Assembly: GCA_005791875.1 (NCBI GenBank)
Contig: SXTU01000116.1
Coordinates: forward strand, 1 to 35,505
Length of the DNA: 35,505 nucleotides
Reading direction: 5' to 3'
Source: Verrucomicrobiales bacterium
Lineage (GTDB): Bacteria > Verrucomicrobiota > Verrucomicrobiia > Limisphaerales > SXTU01
Position numbers and translations under genes: made by a program. Positions within the stretch are counted from its first letter, which is position 1. Each line of letters starts with the position of its first letter. Shown here piece by piece: positions 17,250 to 25,089 of the stretch. The notes under the pieces are model-generated. The model was not told the origin of the DNA and searched no databases. It was given only the letters and a program-made list of their open reading frames with translations.

Positions 17250-18401
17250 TCAGCGCGCCACCAGCCTCACCGAAAGCGAGTCGAAGCCATTCGCGCGCTC
17301 GTATCTGGCCTCGTGCTCGATGTGCGGCTCGGCAGCCAGCACCTCGACTCTCGCCACGCGCTCGATGAGGCCATGCAGCAGGCTGCGCACGATCAGGCGC
17401 GCGTGCGGCGCTCCCAGGCAGAGGTGCGTGCCGAAGCCGAAGGAGATGTGCGGGTTGGGCTTCCGGTCGAGCCGGATTTCCCCGGGCGCGTCGAAAACTG
17501 TTTCGTCGAAGTTCGCCGATGCCCAGCCGAGCGACACTCGCCCGCCAGGCGGGACCTTGACGCCATGCACATCCGTTTCCACCGGGCACACGCGGCCGAT
17601 GTGCGTGAGCGGCATGAAGACACGGAAGAACTCTTCGCCCGCGTGGACGAGCCGCCTCGGGTCCGCCCGCAGATACTCGAAGGCATCAGGGTTCCGGCCG
17701 AGGTAGGCGATGATGTTCGAGATGCTGTGGATGATCGTGTCGCGGCCGCCTGCGAAGGTGAGGTTCCCAAAGCCCATCATCTCCTCGCGAGTGAGAGGCC
17801 GGCCGCGAAACCGGGCTTTCACCAGCGCGCTGAACAAGTCCTCGCCCGGGTTCGCCTCGGCGCGGTCGAGCTGCGCGTGCAGATAATTCTCGAGCACGTT
17901 CCCCTTCTTGAACTCGCCCCCCGTGACCTTGAAGACGTGAATGCCCCAGCCGATCCAGATGTCCGCCTCCGCCTCCGGCATGTTGAGCAGGTAAGTCAGC
18001 GCGCGCGACTGCACCGGCATGGCGAAGTCGCTGATGACCTCGACGGAATCGCGCGCGAGCGCCTTGCCCAGCATCTCAGCGATCAACGCCTCCACACTGG
18101 CGATCACGTCGGGCTGCTTGGCCCGCTGGAAGAATGGCTCGATGATGGCGCGATACTCGGTGTGCTCGGGCGGATCGGTTTCGATGGGAAGCTGCCGCAT
18201 CGTCCGCACCGCCTCTTCCGAGGGGATCGGCACGCGGAATGGCGCGTCCGAGCTGAACGTCTTCCAGTCCTTCGCCGCCTCGCGCACGTCCGCATGGCGC
18301 AGGATCATGGGCAGGGTTTCCCCTTGGAACGGACACCTCAGCACGCCGTCCCTCTGGCGCGCCTCACGGAACGGATCGCGCACGTTTTCGTTGTCAGCCA
18401 T
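17250..18401 (-). CDS. Cytochrome P450
   Basis: 383-residue soluble bacterial P450. The heme-binding loop [15 protein letters not shown] carries the axial cysteine (near residue 327). The I-helix has [13 protein letters not shown], where the usual acid-Thr pair is Asp-Thr, and the K-helix ExxR is EEFFR. The substrate-side [18 protein letters not shown] is typical of class I bacterial P450s. Electron donors should be a ferredoxin and a reductase; no ferredoxin is present, but a flavin/NAD(P)H reductase-like gene lies at 20918-21637. ATG 18401 ([11 protein letters not shown]) is preferred over the longer frame. It is divergent from the PanB-like gene, with 113 bases between. Substrate unknown. 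Confidence 0.94.
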   Translation of the reverse strand: MADNENVRDPFREARQRDGVLRCPFQGETLPMILRHADVREAAKDWKTFSSDAPFRVPIPSEEAVRTMRQLPIETDPPEHTEYRAIIEPFFQRAKQPDVIASVEALIAEMLGKALARDSVEVISDFAMPVQSRALTYLLNMPEAEADIWIGWGIHVFKVTGGEFKKGNVLENYLHAQLDRAEANPGEDLFSALVKARFRGRPLTREEMMGFGNLTFAGGRDTIIHSISNIIAYLGRNPDAFEYLRADPRRLVHAGEEFFRVFMPLTHIGRVCPVETDVHGVKVPPGGRVSLGWASANFDETVFDAPGEIRLDRKPNPHISFGFGTHLCLGAPHARLIVRSLLHGLIERVARVEVLAAEPHIEHEARYERANGFDSLSVRLVAR

Positions 18402-18514
18402 TGGCGGAGCTTCTGAAATTGCGCGCCGGGCTTCAAGGAAACAGACACCGCGCATCCGATGGGATCCCGGTGAAGTTTGGTTGATGACCGTGCCGGTTTT
18501 GGCAACTCTCCGCC

Positions 18515-19333
18515 ATGCTCCGACCGCGCAAGAGATACACCGTCTTCGATCTTCAGCAGCTCAAAGGCACGCGCTGCCTCACCCACATCCACGTGAAGTC
18601 GCCGGAGGAAGCCGCCGCCGCCGAGGCTGCGGGCGTGGACTTGATGAGCTGCAGCTTCGATTCGCCCGAGGCGCAGGCGCGCCTGCCCCGCCTGGTCGCC
18701 GCCGCGCCGAACAGCTTTCTCTCCTGCGCCACACCCCACGGCCTGGCGACGCCGGAGGAGGCCGTCCGCATCGCGTTCCGCGCCCTCGAACTCGGCGCAA
18801 GCTCGGTTTACTGCTCGGCCAGCCCGTTCATCATCGAGGCGATGGCGAGAGAACGGATTCCAGTGGTCGGCCACCTCGGAATGGTGCCGCGCCACGTCAC
18901 TTGGACCAATTACCGCGCCATCGGCAAGTCCGTCGCCGAGGCGAGGCAGCTTCATCAGCGCATGAAGGAACTGGAAAGTGCCGGCGCCTACGCGGCGGAA
19001 CTCGAACTCGTCCCGCACAACCTCGCCGCCTTCCTCTCCTCGCAAACGAAGATGCTCCTCATGTCGCTCGGCTCCGGCAGCGGTTGCGACACACAGTTCC
19101 TATTCTCCGACGACATCCTCGGGGACTACGAGGAGCGCCTACCACGCCACGCAAAGGCTTACCGCAATTTCCTGGAGGAACACCGCCGCCTCCAACACGA
19201 GCGCGTCGCTGCGTTCGGCGAATACATCGCGGACGTGAAGTCAGGCCGCTTCCCGGAGCGGAGCAACCTCGTGGAGATGGAGGACGCGCTGCTGCTCGAA
19301 TTCACCGGCTCGGTCGCCAAGCCGGGCGGGTGA
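18515..19333 (+). CDS. Divergent PanB-like protein (ketopantoate hydroxymethyltransferase superfamily)
   Basis: 272 residues with clear PanB-type landmarks: VVGHLGMVPRHV (PanB VCGHLGLTP), the ESAGAYAAELELVP segment holding the equivalent of the catalytic glutamate, LGSGSGCDTQFLFSDDILG, and the tail LPRHAKAYRNFLEE. PanB transfers a hydroxymethyl group from 5,10-methylene-THF to 2-oxoisovalerate using Mg. By eye, the Mg ligands of E. coli PanB (Asp45, Asp84, Glu114) are absent, and Cys46, Cys71 and Cys100 fall at or next to those positions. A true pantothenate enzyme is therefore doubtful. It lies tail to tail with gcvT (7-base gap) and divergent from the P450. Reaction unknown; the superfamily also includes PEP mutase/isocitrate lyase-like enzymes. 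Confidence 0.75.
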   Translation: MLRPRKRYTVFDLQQLKGTRCLTHIHVKSPEEAAAAEAAGVDLMSCSFDSPEAQARLPRLVAAAPNSFLSCATPHGLATPEEAVRIAFRALELGASSVYCSASPFIIEAMARERIPVVGHLGMVPRHVTWTNYRAIGKSVAEARQLHQRMKELESAGAYAAELELVPHNLAAFLSSQTKMLLMSLGSGSGCDTQFLFSDDILGDYEERLPRHAKAYRNFLEEHRRLQHERVAAFGEYIADVKSGRFPERSNLVEMEDALLLEFTGSVAKPGG

Positions 19334-19340
19334 AACCAGC

Positions 19341-20474
19341 CTACGCCTGCTTGTAAATCGGCTTCTTCACAATCTCCGCGCCAAAGCGACGGCCCCGGAT
19401 CTCGATCTCAATCTTGCCCCCCACAACAGCGATCTGCGGTGGGACGTAGCCCATGCCGATTCCGTAGTTGAGTGACGGGCTTTGCGTGCCGCTGACGACT
19501 TCTCCCACCGCTGCGCCTCCGGCCCAGATCCCGTAGTGCGGACGGGGAGGCGGGGCTTTGTCCGTCATCTTGAAGGCGATGAGTTTCTTCTTCGTGCCGT
19601 TGGCTTTTTGGTCAGCGAGCACGGCACGGCCGACAAACTCGCCCTTATCCAGCGCGACGAAGAAGCCGACGCCCGCCTCGATGGGCGTGGAGTTCTCGTC
19701 CAGCTCGTGGCCGTAGAGCGGGTAGCAAACCTCCGTGCGCAACGTGTCGCGCGCACCGAGGCCGCAGGGCTGGAGGCAGAACTGGTGGCCGAGGTTCAAC
19801 GCCTTGTCCCAGACCGCCTCGATGAGCGTCGCGGGTGTGATGACCTCGAAGCCGTCCTCGCCGCTGTAGCCCGTGCGCGCCACGCAGACGAGCTGGCCGT
19901 CGAAGGCGAACTGCGCAATCTGGTTCTTCTTCAGCTCGCTCGGCTTTGCGACGTGTGTGCCGCCGGTGGACGCGGCGCGGAAAAGCTGGTCGAGCAGGCC
20001 GGGCGTCTTCGGCCCCTGGATGGCGACGGCTGCGGTGTGGTCGGAGAGATTGGCGAGCGTCACGTCCGCGTGCTGCGGAAAGGCCGCGAGGCGTTCCTGC
20101 AGCCACGCCACGTCCGGCTCGATACGCGAGGCGTTGATGATGAGCAGGTATTCCTGCTCGCCGAGGCGGTAAGCGTAGAGGTCGTCAATCACGCCGCCGT
20201 GCTCGTGGCACATGAGCGTGTATTGGCCGAGGCCGATGGTGAGCTTGCGCACGTCATTGGTGAGCGTGGCGTTGAGGAATGCCTCGGCCGCCGGCCCGCG
20301 CACGATGACCTCGCCCATGTGCGAGATGTCGAAGATGCCCGCCGCGCGGCGGACGCAGAGGTGCTCGTCCGTGATGGTGGAATACTGGACGGGCATTTCC
20401 CAACCGCCGAATTCGATGAGCTTGCCGCCCGCGCGCTGGTGCGCGGCGAAGAGGGGGGTGCGTTTGAGGGTCAT
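19341..20474 (-). CDS. gcvT: Aminomethyltransferase (glycine cleavage T protein)
   Basis: 377 residues. Releases ammonia from the aminomethyl-lipoyl H protein and makes 5,10-methylene-THF. Recognised by KRTPLFAAHQRAGGKLIEFG, FDISHMGEVIVRGP, LTNDVRKLTIGLGQYTLMC, GGVIDDLYAYRL, RTGYSGEDGFEV, GARDTLRTEVCYPLYGHELD and the C-terminal GVVSGTQSPSL-like block (EVVSGTQSPSLNYGIGMGYV). Length fits the family. ATG 20474 is the canonical start, MTLKRTPL. It is preceded closely by the DUF3088 gene on the same strand (31 bases), and these may share a transcript with the reductase gene upstream. Confidence 0.97.
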   Translation of the reverse strand: MTLKRTPLFAAHQRAGGKLIEFGGWEMPVQYSTITDEHLCVRRAAGIFDISHMGEVIVRGPAAEAFLNATLTNDVRKLTIGLGQYTLMCHEHGGVIDDLYAYRLGEQEYLLIINASRIEPDVAWLQERLAAFPQHADVTLANLSDHTAAVAIQGPKTPGLLDQLFRAASTGGTHVAKPSELKKNQIAQFAFDGQLVCVARTGYSGEDGFEVITPATLIEAVWDKALNLGHQFCLQPCGLGARDTLRTEVCYPLYGHELDENSTPIEAGVGFFVALDKGEFVGRAVLADQKANGTKKKLIAFKMTDKAPPPRPHYGIWAGGAAVGEVVSGTQSPSLNYGIGMGYVPPQIAVVGGKIEIEIRGRRFGAEIVKKPIYKQA

Positions 20475-20505
20475 TGGATATTTGCGATTGCGGGAACGCG
20501 CCGGT

Positions 20506-20853
20506 TTAGTGCGGCCTGCCCACGCCATGCACCTGTGACAGGTATTTCCCAATCGCCGCCGCGCCGGAGACGAAGTGCAGGCCATTGAAGGTGCCGATCT
20601 CGACGCCTTGCACGGCGGCAGGTGGGCCGTCGGCGATGACGATGACGGGGCAGCTTTGGTTCTCCTCGCCGATGAGGGAGAGGATGTCTTTCCGAGGGCG
20701 TGGGAAGTCAACGTAACGCACGTCGAGCGTATGGCGGAGCTGAGGGTAGTAGGCCAGCGCGCCCGTGATTTGGGCGCACTCGGGGCAGTAGTAGGGCGTG
20801 CCGGGGCCATCGGGGAAATCGTGCTTGAGGAGGAAGAGGATGTCGCGGTGCAT
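20506..20853 (-). CDS. DUF3088-family thioredoxin-like protein
   Basis: 115 residues. The N-terminal MHRDILFLLKHDFPD, a YYCPECAQ motif (CxxC, residues 23-26), VRYVDFPRPRKDILSLIGEE and the ENQSCPVIVIADG block match the DUF3088 family, which has a predicted thioredoxin/glutaredoxin-like fold. A redox or GST-like role is plausible but unproven. It is placed between gcvT and the flavin reductase on the same strand, so a redox partnership with the reductase is possible. A heptamer repeat island separates it from the reductase gene. Confidence 0.78.
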   Translation of the reverse strand: MHRDILFLLKHDFPDGPGTPYYCPECAQITGALAYYPQLRHTLDVRYVDFPRPRKDILSLIGEENQSCPVIVIADGPPAAVQGVEIGTFNGLHFVSGAAAIGKYLSQVHGVGRPH

Positions 20854-20865
20854 GCTGGCGATGTT

Positions 20866-20915
20866 CCGGGTTTTGAGTTTCGAGTAGAGGTTCCTAATTC
20901 CGAGTTCCGCGCTTC
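20866..20915. repeat. Heptanucleotide repeat island
   Basis: Read on the plus strand, 7-base units run GTTTTGA, GTTTCGA, GTAGAGG, TTCCTAA, TTCCGAG, TTCCGCG. The first half (GTTTNGA) and second half (TTCCNNN) differ, so this looks like two adjoining arms. It fills the gap between the reductase stop and the DUF3088 start. Confidence 0.55.
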
Positions 20916-20917
20916 GT

Positions 20918-21637
20918 TCAGCCCCACTTCTCCGTCTTCATCTGCTCCTTGGGCAGCTTGAGTTCATCCAGCACAAGATGTTCGGTGGCTTCGACCAATT
21001 CGTTCGTGCCGCAGGCGTAGAAGACGGTATTGGGCAGATCGTGGACATGTTCTTTGATCCATTCGGCGGTGATGCGGCCGCGACGGCCCGTCCACGGGTC
21101 GTCCGGGTGCAGGCGCGTGCAGGTCACGTAGAAATCAAAGCGCTCGTTCTCCTGTTCGAGCTGCTTGAACTCCTCGCGAAAGATGATGTCGTTGGTCGTG
21201 CGGACGCTGTAGAGAATGGTCAGTCGGGTATCGAGTCCACGGCGCGTGGCCTCGCGGGCGAAGGCGCGGAAGGGCGTCACCCCGCTGCCGCCGGCGATGC
21301 AGACGAGGTGCTTGCCCGGCGGGTCGAAGACGGGGAGAAACTTGCCAACCGGCTCAATGACCGTCAGTTTATCACCCGGTTTAGCCCAATCCACGAGGCG
21401 CGTGCCCATCTTGCCATCGCGCTTCACGGTCACTTCGTAAAAGCCCCGGTCCAGTGCACAAGAGGAGAGCGAGTAAGCCCGCTTGTAAGTGGGCGTGTCC
21501 GGCCAATACACCGTGATGAACTGCCCCGTCTTGAAATCCACGTCGTAGCCCGCCGGCCACTGGAGCCGGAGGGTCTTCGTGTCGGGCAGCTCCATCGTCA
21601 CCGACTCGATGAGCATTTCAGCAATCTGCTTCGGCAT
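20918..21637 (-). CDS. FNR-type FAD/NAD(P)H oxidoreductase
   Basis: 239 residues, ferredoxin-NADP reductase superfamily. FAD-binding beta-barrel with RAYSLSS (Arg53-Ser56) and VGKFLPVF; NAD(P)-binding domain with CIAGGSGVTPFRAFARE and a C-terminal FYACGTNELVEAT. No 2Fe-2S domain is fused. Such proteins pass electrons between NAD(P)H and a small carrier or a partner oxygenase. The nearby P450 and the CxxC protein DUF3088 are possible partners, but this is inference. ATG 21637 gives MPKQIAEMLIESVTMEL, a normal start. Confidence 0.88.
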   Translation of the reverse strand: MPKQIAEMLIESVTMELPDTKTLRLQWPAGYDVDFKTGQFITVYWPDTPTYKRAYSLSSCALDRGFYEVTVKRDGKMGTRLVDWAKPGDKLTVIEPVGKFLPVFDPPGKHLVCIAGGSGVTPFRAFAREATRRGLDTRLTILYSVRTTNDIIFREEFKQLEQENERFDFYVTCTRLHPDDPWTGRRGRITAEWIKEHVHDLPNTVFYACGTNELVEATEHLVLDELKLPKEQMKTEKWG

Positions 21638-21739
21638 AAGGTCGCGCGGAGCTTAGGGAGGAGGCACGCGAGCGCAAAGTCATTTTGCTCGGCAGCTAAA
21701 TTTCCTCTGCCCAACACCTCCGTGACCAGGCTCAAGATT

Positions 21740-21865
21740 CCTTCTCCCTTCGCGGAGCGAGGGGAGCAAGGTGGCCGCAGGCTGGATGAGGGGTGCGGCA
21801 CCATCACCAACGGGCGAAACCCCTCACCCCGGCCCTCTCCCCTTGCTCCGCAAAGGGAGAGGGAG
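21740..21865. repeat. 126-bp dispersed repeat, copy 1
   Basis: It starts CCTTCTCCCTTCGCGGAGCG and ends AAGGGAGAGGGAG, so the ends are inverted. The core holds GGATGAGGGGTGCGG and CCCCTCACCCC. A second copy of exactly the same length lies at 24940-25065. It resembles the CCCTCACCC-type dispersed repeats seen in many bacterial genomes. Confidence 0.85.
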
Positions 21866-21928
21866 TCAACAGCGCGGACGCGCGGTTCATCACACCAGAT
21901 GCCGCCGGGCTTCACCGCGACTTGCGCC

Positions 21929-22270
21929 TCACGGCGTCGGCGAAGGAGGAGGGGTTCCACCACCACCCTGCGGCGTCGGCCCGGTGATTTGTGCCAGCAA
22001 CGCCTTCTGCGCGTCCGTCTGGAGCAGGCCCGAGAGCGTTTTGAGCACGCCCTTGTTCTTCACGTCCAGCGGCTGCGACAACGCATCAATGTCCACCAGC
22101 AGCGGGCGCAACTGCGTCACCAGCGCGTTGAGCGACGCCACGTCTGCCTCCAGCGCGTCCGTCTCCGTCTGGTAGGCGACCATCGCGTAGCCGGGCAGGG
22201 TTTGGAACGTGACGCCGAGCTGCTGCATCACGTTGATGGTGGCGGTCGCGCGGGCGATGGCCGCCTGCAC
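21929..22270 (-). CDS. C-terminal fragment of an unrecognised protein
   Basis: About 113 residues from a GTG; I do not recognise the family. The sequence is helical and Ala/Leu/Thr-rich (INVMQQLGVTFQTLPGYAMV, then ETDALEADVASLNALVTQ), with a Pro/Gly tail PQGGGGTPPPSPTP at the end. The frame is closed upstream by TGA at 22286-22288. Precisely there, a 5'-truncated PSD1 gene begins on the other strand. The natural N-terminus is therefore probably missing, and the GTG may not be a true start. Coding status is moderate: composition and amino-acid pattern look protein-like. Confidence 0.5.
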   Translation of the reverse strand: MQAAIARATATINVMQQLGVTFQTLPGYAMVAYQTETDALEADVASLNALVTQLRPLLVDIDALSQPLDVKNKGVLKTLSGLLQTDAQKALLAQITGPTPQGGGGTPPPSPTP

Positions 22271-22278
22271 GTCCGCGT

Positions 22279-23268
22279 GGTGAACTCACGGCTGGCGAAT
22301 CCGGCCGCCTGCAACTCGCGCAGTGGATTGCCAGCGCCGACAACCCGCTCACCACGCGCGTCGTCGCGAACCGCATCTGGATGCATCACTTCGGGCAAGG
22401 CATTGTGCCGACAGCGGACACCTTCGGAGCGCAAGGCCGCCCGCCCACGCACCTGGAGTTGCTCAACTGGCTCGCTGGCGAGTTCGTCCGGCGCGGCTGG
22501 TCGTTCAAGGAAATGCACCGGCTGATTCTGACCAGCGCGACGTGGCAGCAGAGTTTGGCGGACAGTGTTCAGTATTCAGTAACCAGTAATCAGTCAGGCA
22601 ACAGCAGCGCGAAGCGCCTCCCACTGAATACTGACCTGCTGAACACTGAATACCCCAAGCCCCTGGCCGTTGACCCGGCGAACACGCTCTACTGGCGCTT
22701 CCCCCGCCATCGCCTCGACGCCGAATCCATGCGCGACGCCTCGCTCTTCGTCAGCGGGCGGCTCAAGACCGGCAATCCCGGCGCGCACCCGTTCCCCAAG
22801 CCGAACGACAAGAACGAATACCACTTCACGCAGCACCGGCCCTTCCTCGCGGACTCCAGCCACGAGTATCGCAGCGTCTATCTGCCGTCGCGCCGGCTCG
22901 GCAAGCATCCCTACATGGAACTCTTCGACGGCCCGAACCCGAACGAATGCAACGCCCGCCGCCCCGTCTCCACGGTCCCGCTTCAAGCGCTCTTCTGGAT
23001 GAACAGCGACTTCATCCGCGACAATGCCCGCGCCCTCGCCGCGCGCGTCCTCTTCGCCGGCAAGCAACCCGAAGACCGCCTCCGCCACGCCACCCAGCTC
23101 GCCTACAATCGCCCGCCCACCAAGGACGAACTCACCGACCTGACCGCCTACGCGAAGGACTACGCCAAGAGCGTGGACAGTAAGGACGCCACCGAAAAAG
23201 ACCTCCGCGTTTGGACCAGCGTCTGCCGCCTGCTGCTCTCGGCGAACGAGTTTGTGTATCTGGATTGA
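22279..23268 (+). CDS. 5'-truncated PSD1 (DUF1553) domain protein
   Basis: About 329 residues matching only the C-terminal half of Planctomycete/Verrucomicrobia PSD1 proteins. It begins in the block GRLQLAQWIASADNPLTTRV, then NRIWMHHFGQGIV, THLELLNWLAGEFV, ATWQQS, RFPRHRLDAESMRD and ends LLLSANEFVYLD. The usual N-terminal signal peptide and PSCyt2/DUF1549 part are absent; the intact relative at 33054-34916 shows what is missing. No start codon lies at the beginning (first ATG is 22381), so it is probably not expressed as normal protein. It also contains an in-frame heptamer repeat insertion. The next gene is its usual partner type, DUF1501. Confidence 0.82.
   Translation, partial: GELTAGESGRLQLAQWIASADNPLTTRVVANRIWMHHFGQGIVPTADTFGAQGRPPTHLELLNWLAGEFVRRGWSFKEMHRLILTSATWQQSLADSVQYSVTSNQSGNSSAKRLPLNTDLLNTEYPKPLAVDPANTLYWRFPRHRLDAESMRDASLFVSGRLKTGNPGAHPFPKPNDKNEYHFTQHRPFLADSSHEYRSVYLPSRRLGKHPYMELFDGPNPNECNARRPVSTVPLQALFWMNSDFIRDNARALAARVLFAGKQPEDRLRHATQLAYNRPPTKDELTDLTAYAKDYAKSVDSKDATEKDLRVWTSVCRLLLSANEFVYLD
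22565..22653. repeat. Inverted heptamer repeat inserted in frame in a PSD1 gene
   Basis: The left arm is five 7-mers: GTGTTCA, GTATTCA, GTAACCA, GTAATCA, GTCAGGC (22565-22599). The right arm (22622-22653) is ACTGAATACTGACC-like units of the reverse-complement type. It encodes about 30 residues (SVQYSVTSNQSGNSS onward) between ATWQQS and AVDPANTLYWRF, where relatives have only about ten residues. The frame is kept. Confidence 0.78.
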
Positions 23269-23295
23269 ACGCGATGAGTGCCGTCTTCCCCCATC

Positions 23296-23462
23296 TCATT
23301 AGCACCCGGCTTCAGCCGGGTGTCAGCGCACGCGCGAAGGCGGAAACCGTTTCAACGGTTTCCGCCCGGCTCGACTGTGCGCAAGGCAGACCAAGAAAGC
23401 CTTTAAAACGGCTCCCCTCGTTTGCCACCACAAACACCGGGCTGAAGCCCGGTGCTAATGAG
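23296..23462. repeat. Compound palindromic element with CTCATTAGCACC ends
   Basis: The ends are inverted: CTCATTAGCACCCGG at 23296 and its counterpart finishing GGTGCTAATGAG at 23462. It contains separate hairpins at 23303-23322, 23341-23364 (CGGAAACCGTT-TC-AACGGTTTCCG) and 23435-23454 (CACCGGGCTGAAGCCCGGTG). The last hairpin plus GCTAATGAG recurs identically at 32687-32714. It lies between the PSD1 fragment and the DUF1501 gene. Confidence 0.8.
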
Positions 23463-24939
23463 ACGGCTGCCGCTCCCGCCCGCTCCACGCGCCCGTTCCG
23501 GCGACTTGCAGTCGCCGTCCGCGACGCCACTCGCCCTCCAGACGGCGACTGGAAGTCGCCAGCACTTCAACACCCATGAACTCTCCCGCCGCTCACTGCT
23601 CCAGCGCTCCGCACTGGCCACCGGTGCCTGCGCCGGCTTCGGCCTTGCCGAGCGGCTCTTCCCGCTCTTCGCCGCGCCGGACGCAGAGCCACATCCGCTC
23701 GCGCCGCGCGCCCCGCACTTCGCGCCGCGCGCCAAGCGCGTCATCATGGTCTTCCTCACCGGCGGCATGTCGCACATGGACTCGTTCGACCCCAAGCCAG
23801 CGCTCGCGAAGCGCCACGGCGAGAAGTTCGGACGCGGCGCCTTGACCGCTTCCCCGTGGGCGCACACGCAGCGCGGCCAGTGCGGCATCCAGACCACCGA
23901 CCTTTTCCCGCACCTCAACGGCGGCGTGGACGACCTCTGCGTCATTCGCTCGATGACCGGCGACCACAACGAGCACTTCGAGGCGACGCTGCACATGCAC
24001 ACCGGCTCGCAAGGCGCCGCGCTTTCCGGCATCCGCGCGTGGGTGAGCTACGGCCTCGGCACGGAAAATCCGAACCTCCCGTCGAACGTCGTCTTCTGCA
24101 AAGACAAGCCTTACGCCGGCTCGCAGGTGTGGGACAGCAACTTCCTCCCCGCCTATCACCAAGGCGTCTGCATCACGCCGGGCAACGACCCCATCCCGCA
24201 CCTCAAGCCAAACGCCGACAACCCGCGCGCGTTGCAGGACAAGGAACTCGCGATGCTCCAGCGCCTCAACGAACACCACCGCGCCACGCGTCCGCACGAT
24301 GGCGAGCTGGCCGCGCGGATGTTGAGCTTCCGCACGGCGCAAAGCTTGGAAACCATCGCGCCCGACCTGCTGGACTTGCGGAAGGAACCCGACTTCATGC
24401 TGCGGCAATACGGCGTCGAGCGCGGCGACAACAAGAGCTTCGCGTGGCAGACGCTCGTCGCGCGGCGCATGGCCGAAAGCGGCGTGCGGTTCATCGAGTT
24501 GATTGACACTGGCGCGAGCGGCAACTGGGACGCGCACGGCAACATCAAGAGCCACGCCGGCCTCGCGAAGAAAGTGGACCAACCCGTCGCCGCGCTCATC
24601 CGCGACCTCAAGGACCGCGGGATGCTCGACGACACGCTGGTGATGTTCACCACGGAGTTTGGCCGCTCACCCGACGGCACGAACGGCGGGCGCAACCACC
24701 ATTGCCGCGCCTTCACCTGCTGGCGCGCCGGCGGCGGCGTGAAACCCGGCCTCACCTACGGCGCGACCGATGACATCGGCCACACCGTGGCGGACAAGCC
24801 GGTCCACGTTCACGACTTCCACGCGACCATTCTCCACCTCCTCGGCCTCGACCACGAGCGCCTCATCTACCCGCACGCCGGCCGCGACTTCCGCCTGACC
24901 GACGTGTTCGGCAACGTGGTGCGCGAAGTGATGGCGTGA
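23458..24939 (+). CDS. DUF1501 secreted protein with repeat-derived N-terminus
   Basis: DUF1501 (alkaline-phosphatase-fold, sulfatase-like) protein, the usual neighbour of PSD1 proteins; 493 residues from ATG 23458. A twin-arginine-type signal is visible (LSRRSLLQRSALATGACAGF). The core has VIMVFLTGGMSHMDSFDPKP, MTGDHNEHFEATLHMHTGSQ, NWDAHGNIKSH, FTTEFGRSPDGTNGGRNHH and HDFHATILHLLGLDH. The first 40 or so residues before NTHELSRRS are encoded by dispersed repeats (23458-23462 and 23500-23560). At the position of an expected Met the codon is TTC (FNTHEL), so the original start seems lost and the gene may depend on an ATG supplied by the repeat. Role unknown; associated with polysaccharide-degrading organisms. 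Confidence 0.88.
   Translation: MRRLPLPPAPRARSGDLQSPSATPLALQTATGSRQHFNTHELSRRSLLQRSALATGACAGFGLAERLFPLFAAPDAEPHPLAPRAPHFAPRAKRVIMVFLTGGMSHMDSFDPKPALAKRHGEKFGRGALTASPWAHTQRGQCGIQTTDLFPHLNGGVDDLCVIRSMTGDHNEHFEATLHMHTGSQGAALSGIRAWVSYGLGTENPNLPSNVVFCKDKPYAGSQVWDSNFLPAYHQGVCITPGNDPIPHLKPNADNPRALQDKELAMLQRLNEHHRATRPHDGELAARMLSFRTAQSLETIAPDLLDLRKEPDFMLRQYGVERGDNKSFAWQTLVARRMAESGVRFIELIDTGASGNWDAHGNIKSHAGLAKKVDQPVAALIRDLKDRGMLDDTLVMFTTEFGRSPDGTNGGRNHHCRAFTCWRAGGGVKPGLTYGATDDIGHTVADKPVHVHDFHATILHLLGLDHERLIYPHAGRDFRLTDVFGNVVREVMA
23500..23560. repeat. 61-bp inverted repeat at the start of the DUF1501 gene
   Basis: GGCGACTTGCAGTCGCCGTC (23500-23519) and GACGGCGACTGGAAGTCGCC (23541-23560) are reverse complements at 19 of 20 positions, and each arm contains its own small hairpin. 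It is translated into the N-terminal extension of the DUF1501 protein. Confidence 0.8.
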
Positions 24940-25065
24940 CCTTCTCCCTTCGCGGAGCGAGGGGAGAAGGAGGCCGAAGGCCGGATGAGGGGTGCGGTCA
25001 CCAACCCCGTCGCACATAACCCCTCACCCCAGCCCTCTCCCCTCATCCGATGAAGGGAGAGGGAG
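24940..25065. repeat. 126-bp dispersed repeat, copy 2
   Basis: Same structure and length as 21740-21865: identical first 24 or so bases, a diverged middle, CCCCTCACCCC near position 85, and the closing AAGGGAGAGGGAG. It begins on the base after the DUF1501 stop codon and could act as its 3' hairpin. Confidence 0.85.
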
Positions 25066-25089
25066 AAGAACTTCGTGTGCTGTGCGCCG

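Noticed and set aside
17155-17589. N-terminal extension of gcvH
   Set aside because: The open stretch overlaps the P450 gene's 3' end and has no conserved residues; H proteins are about 125-130 residues, as found from ATG 17154.
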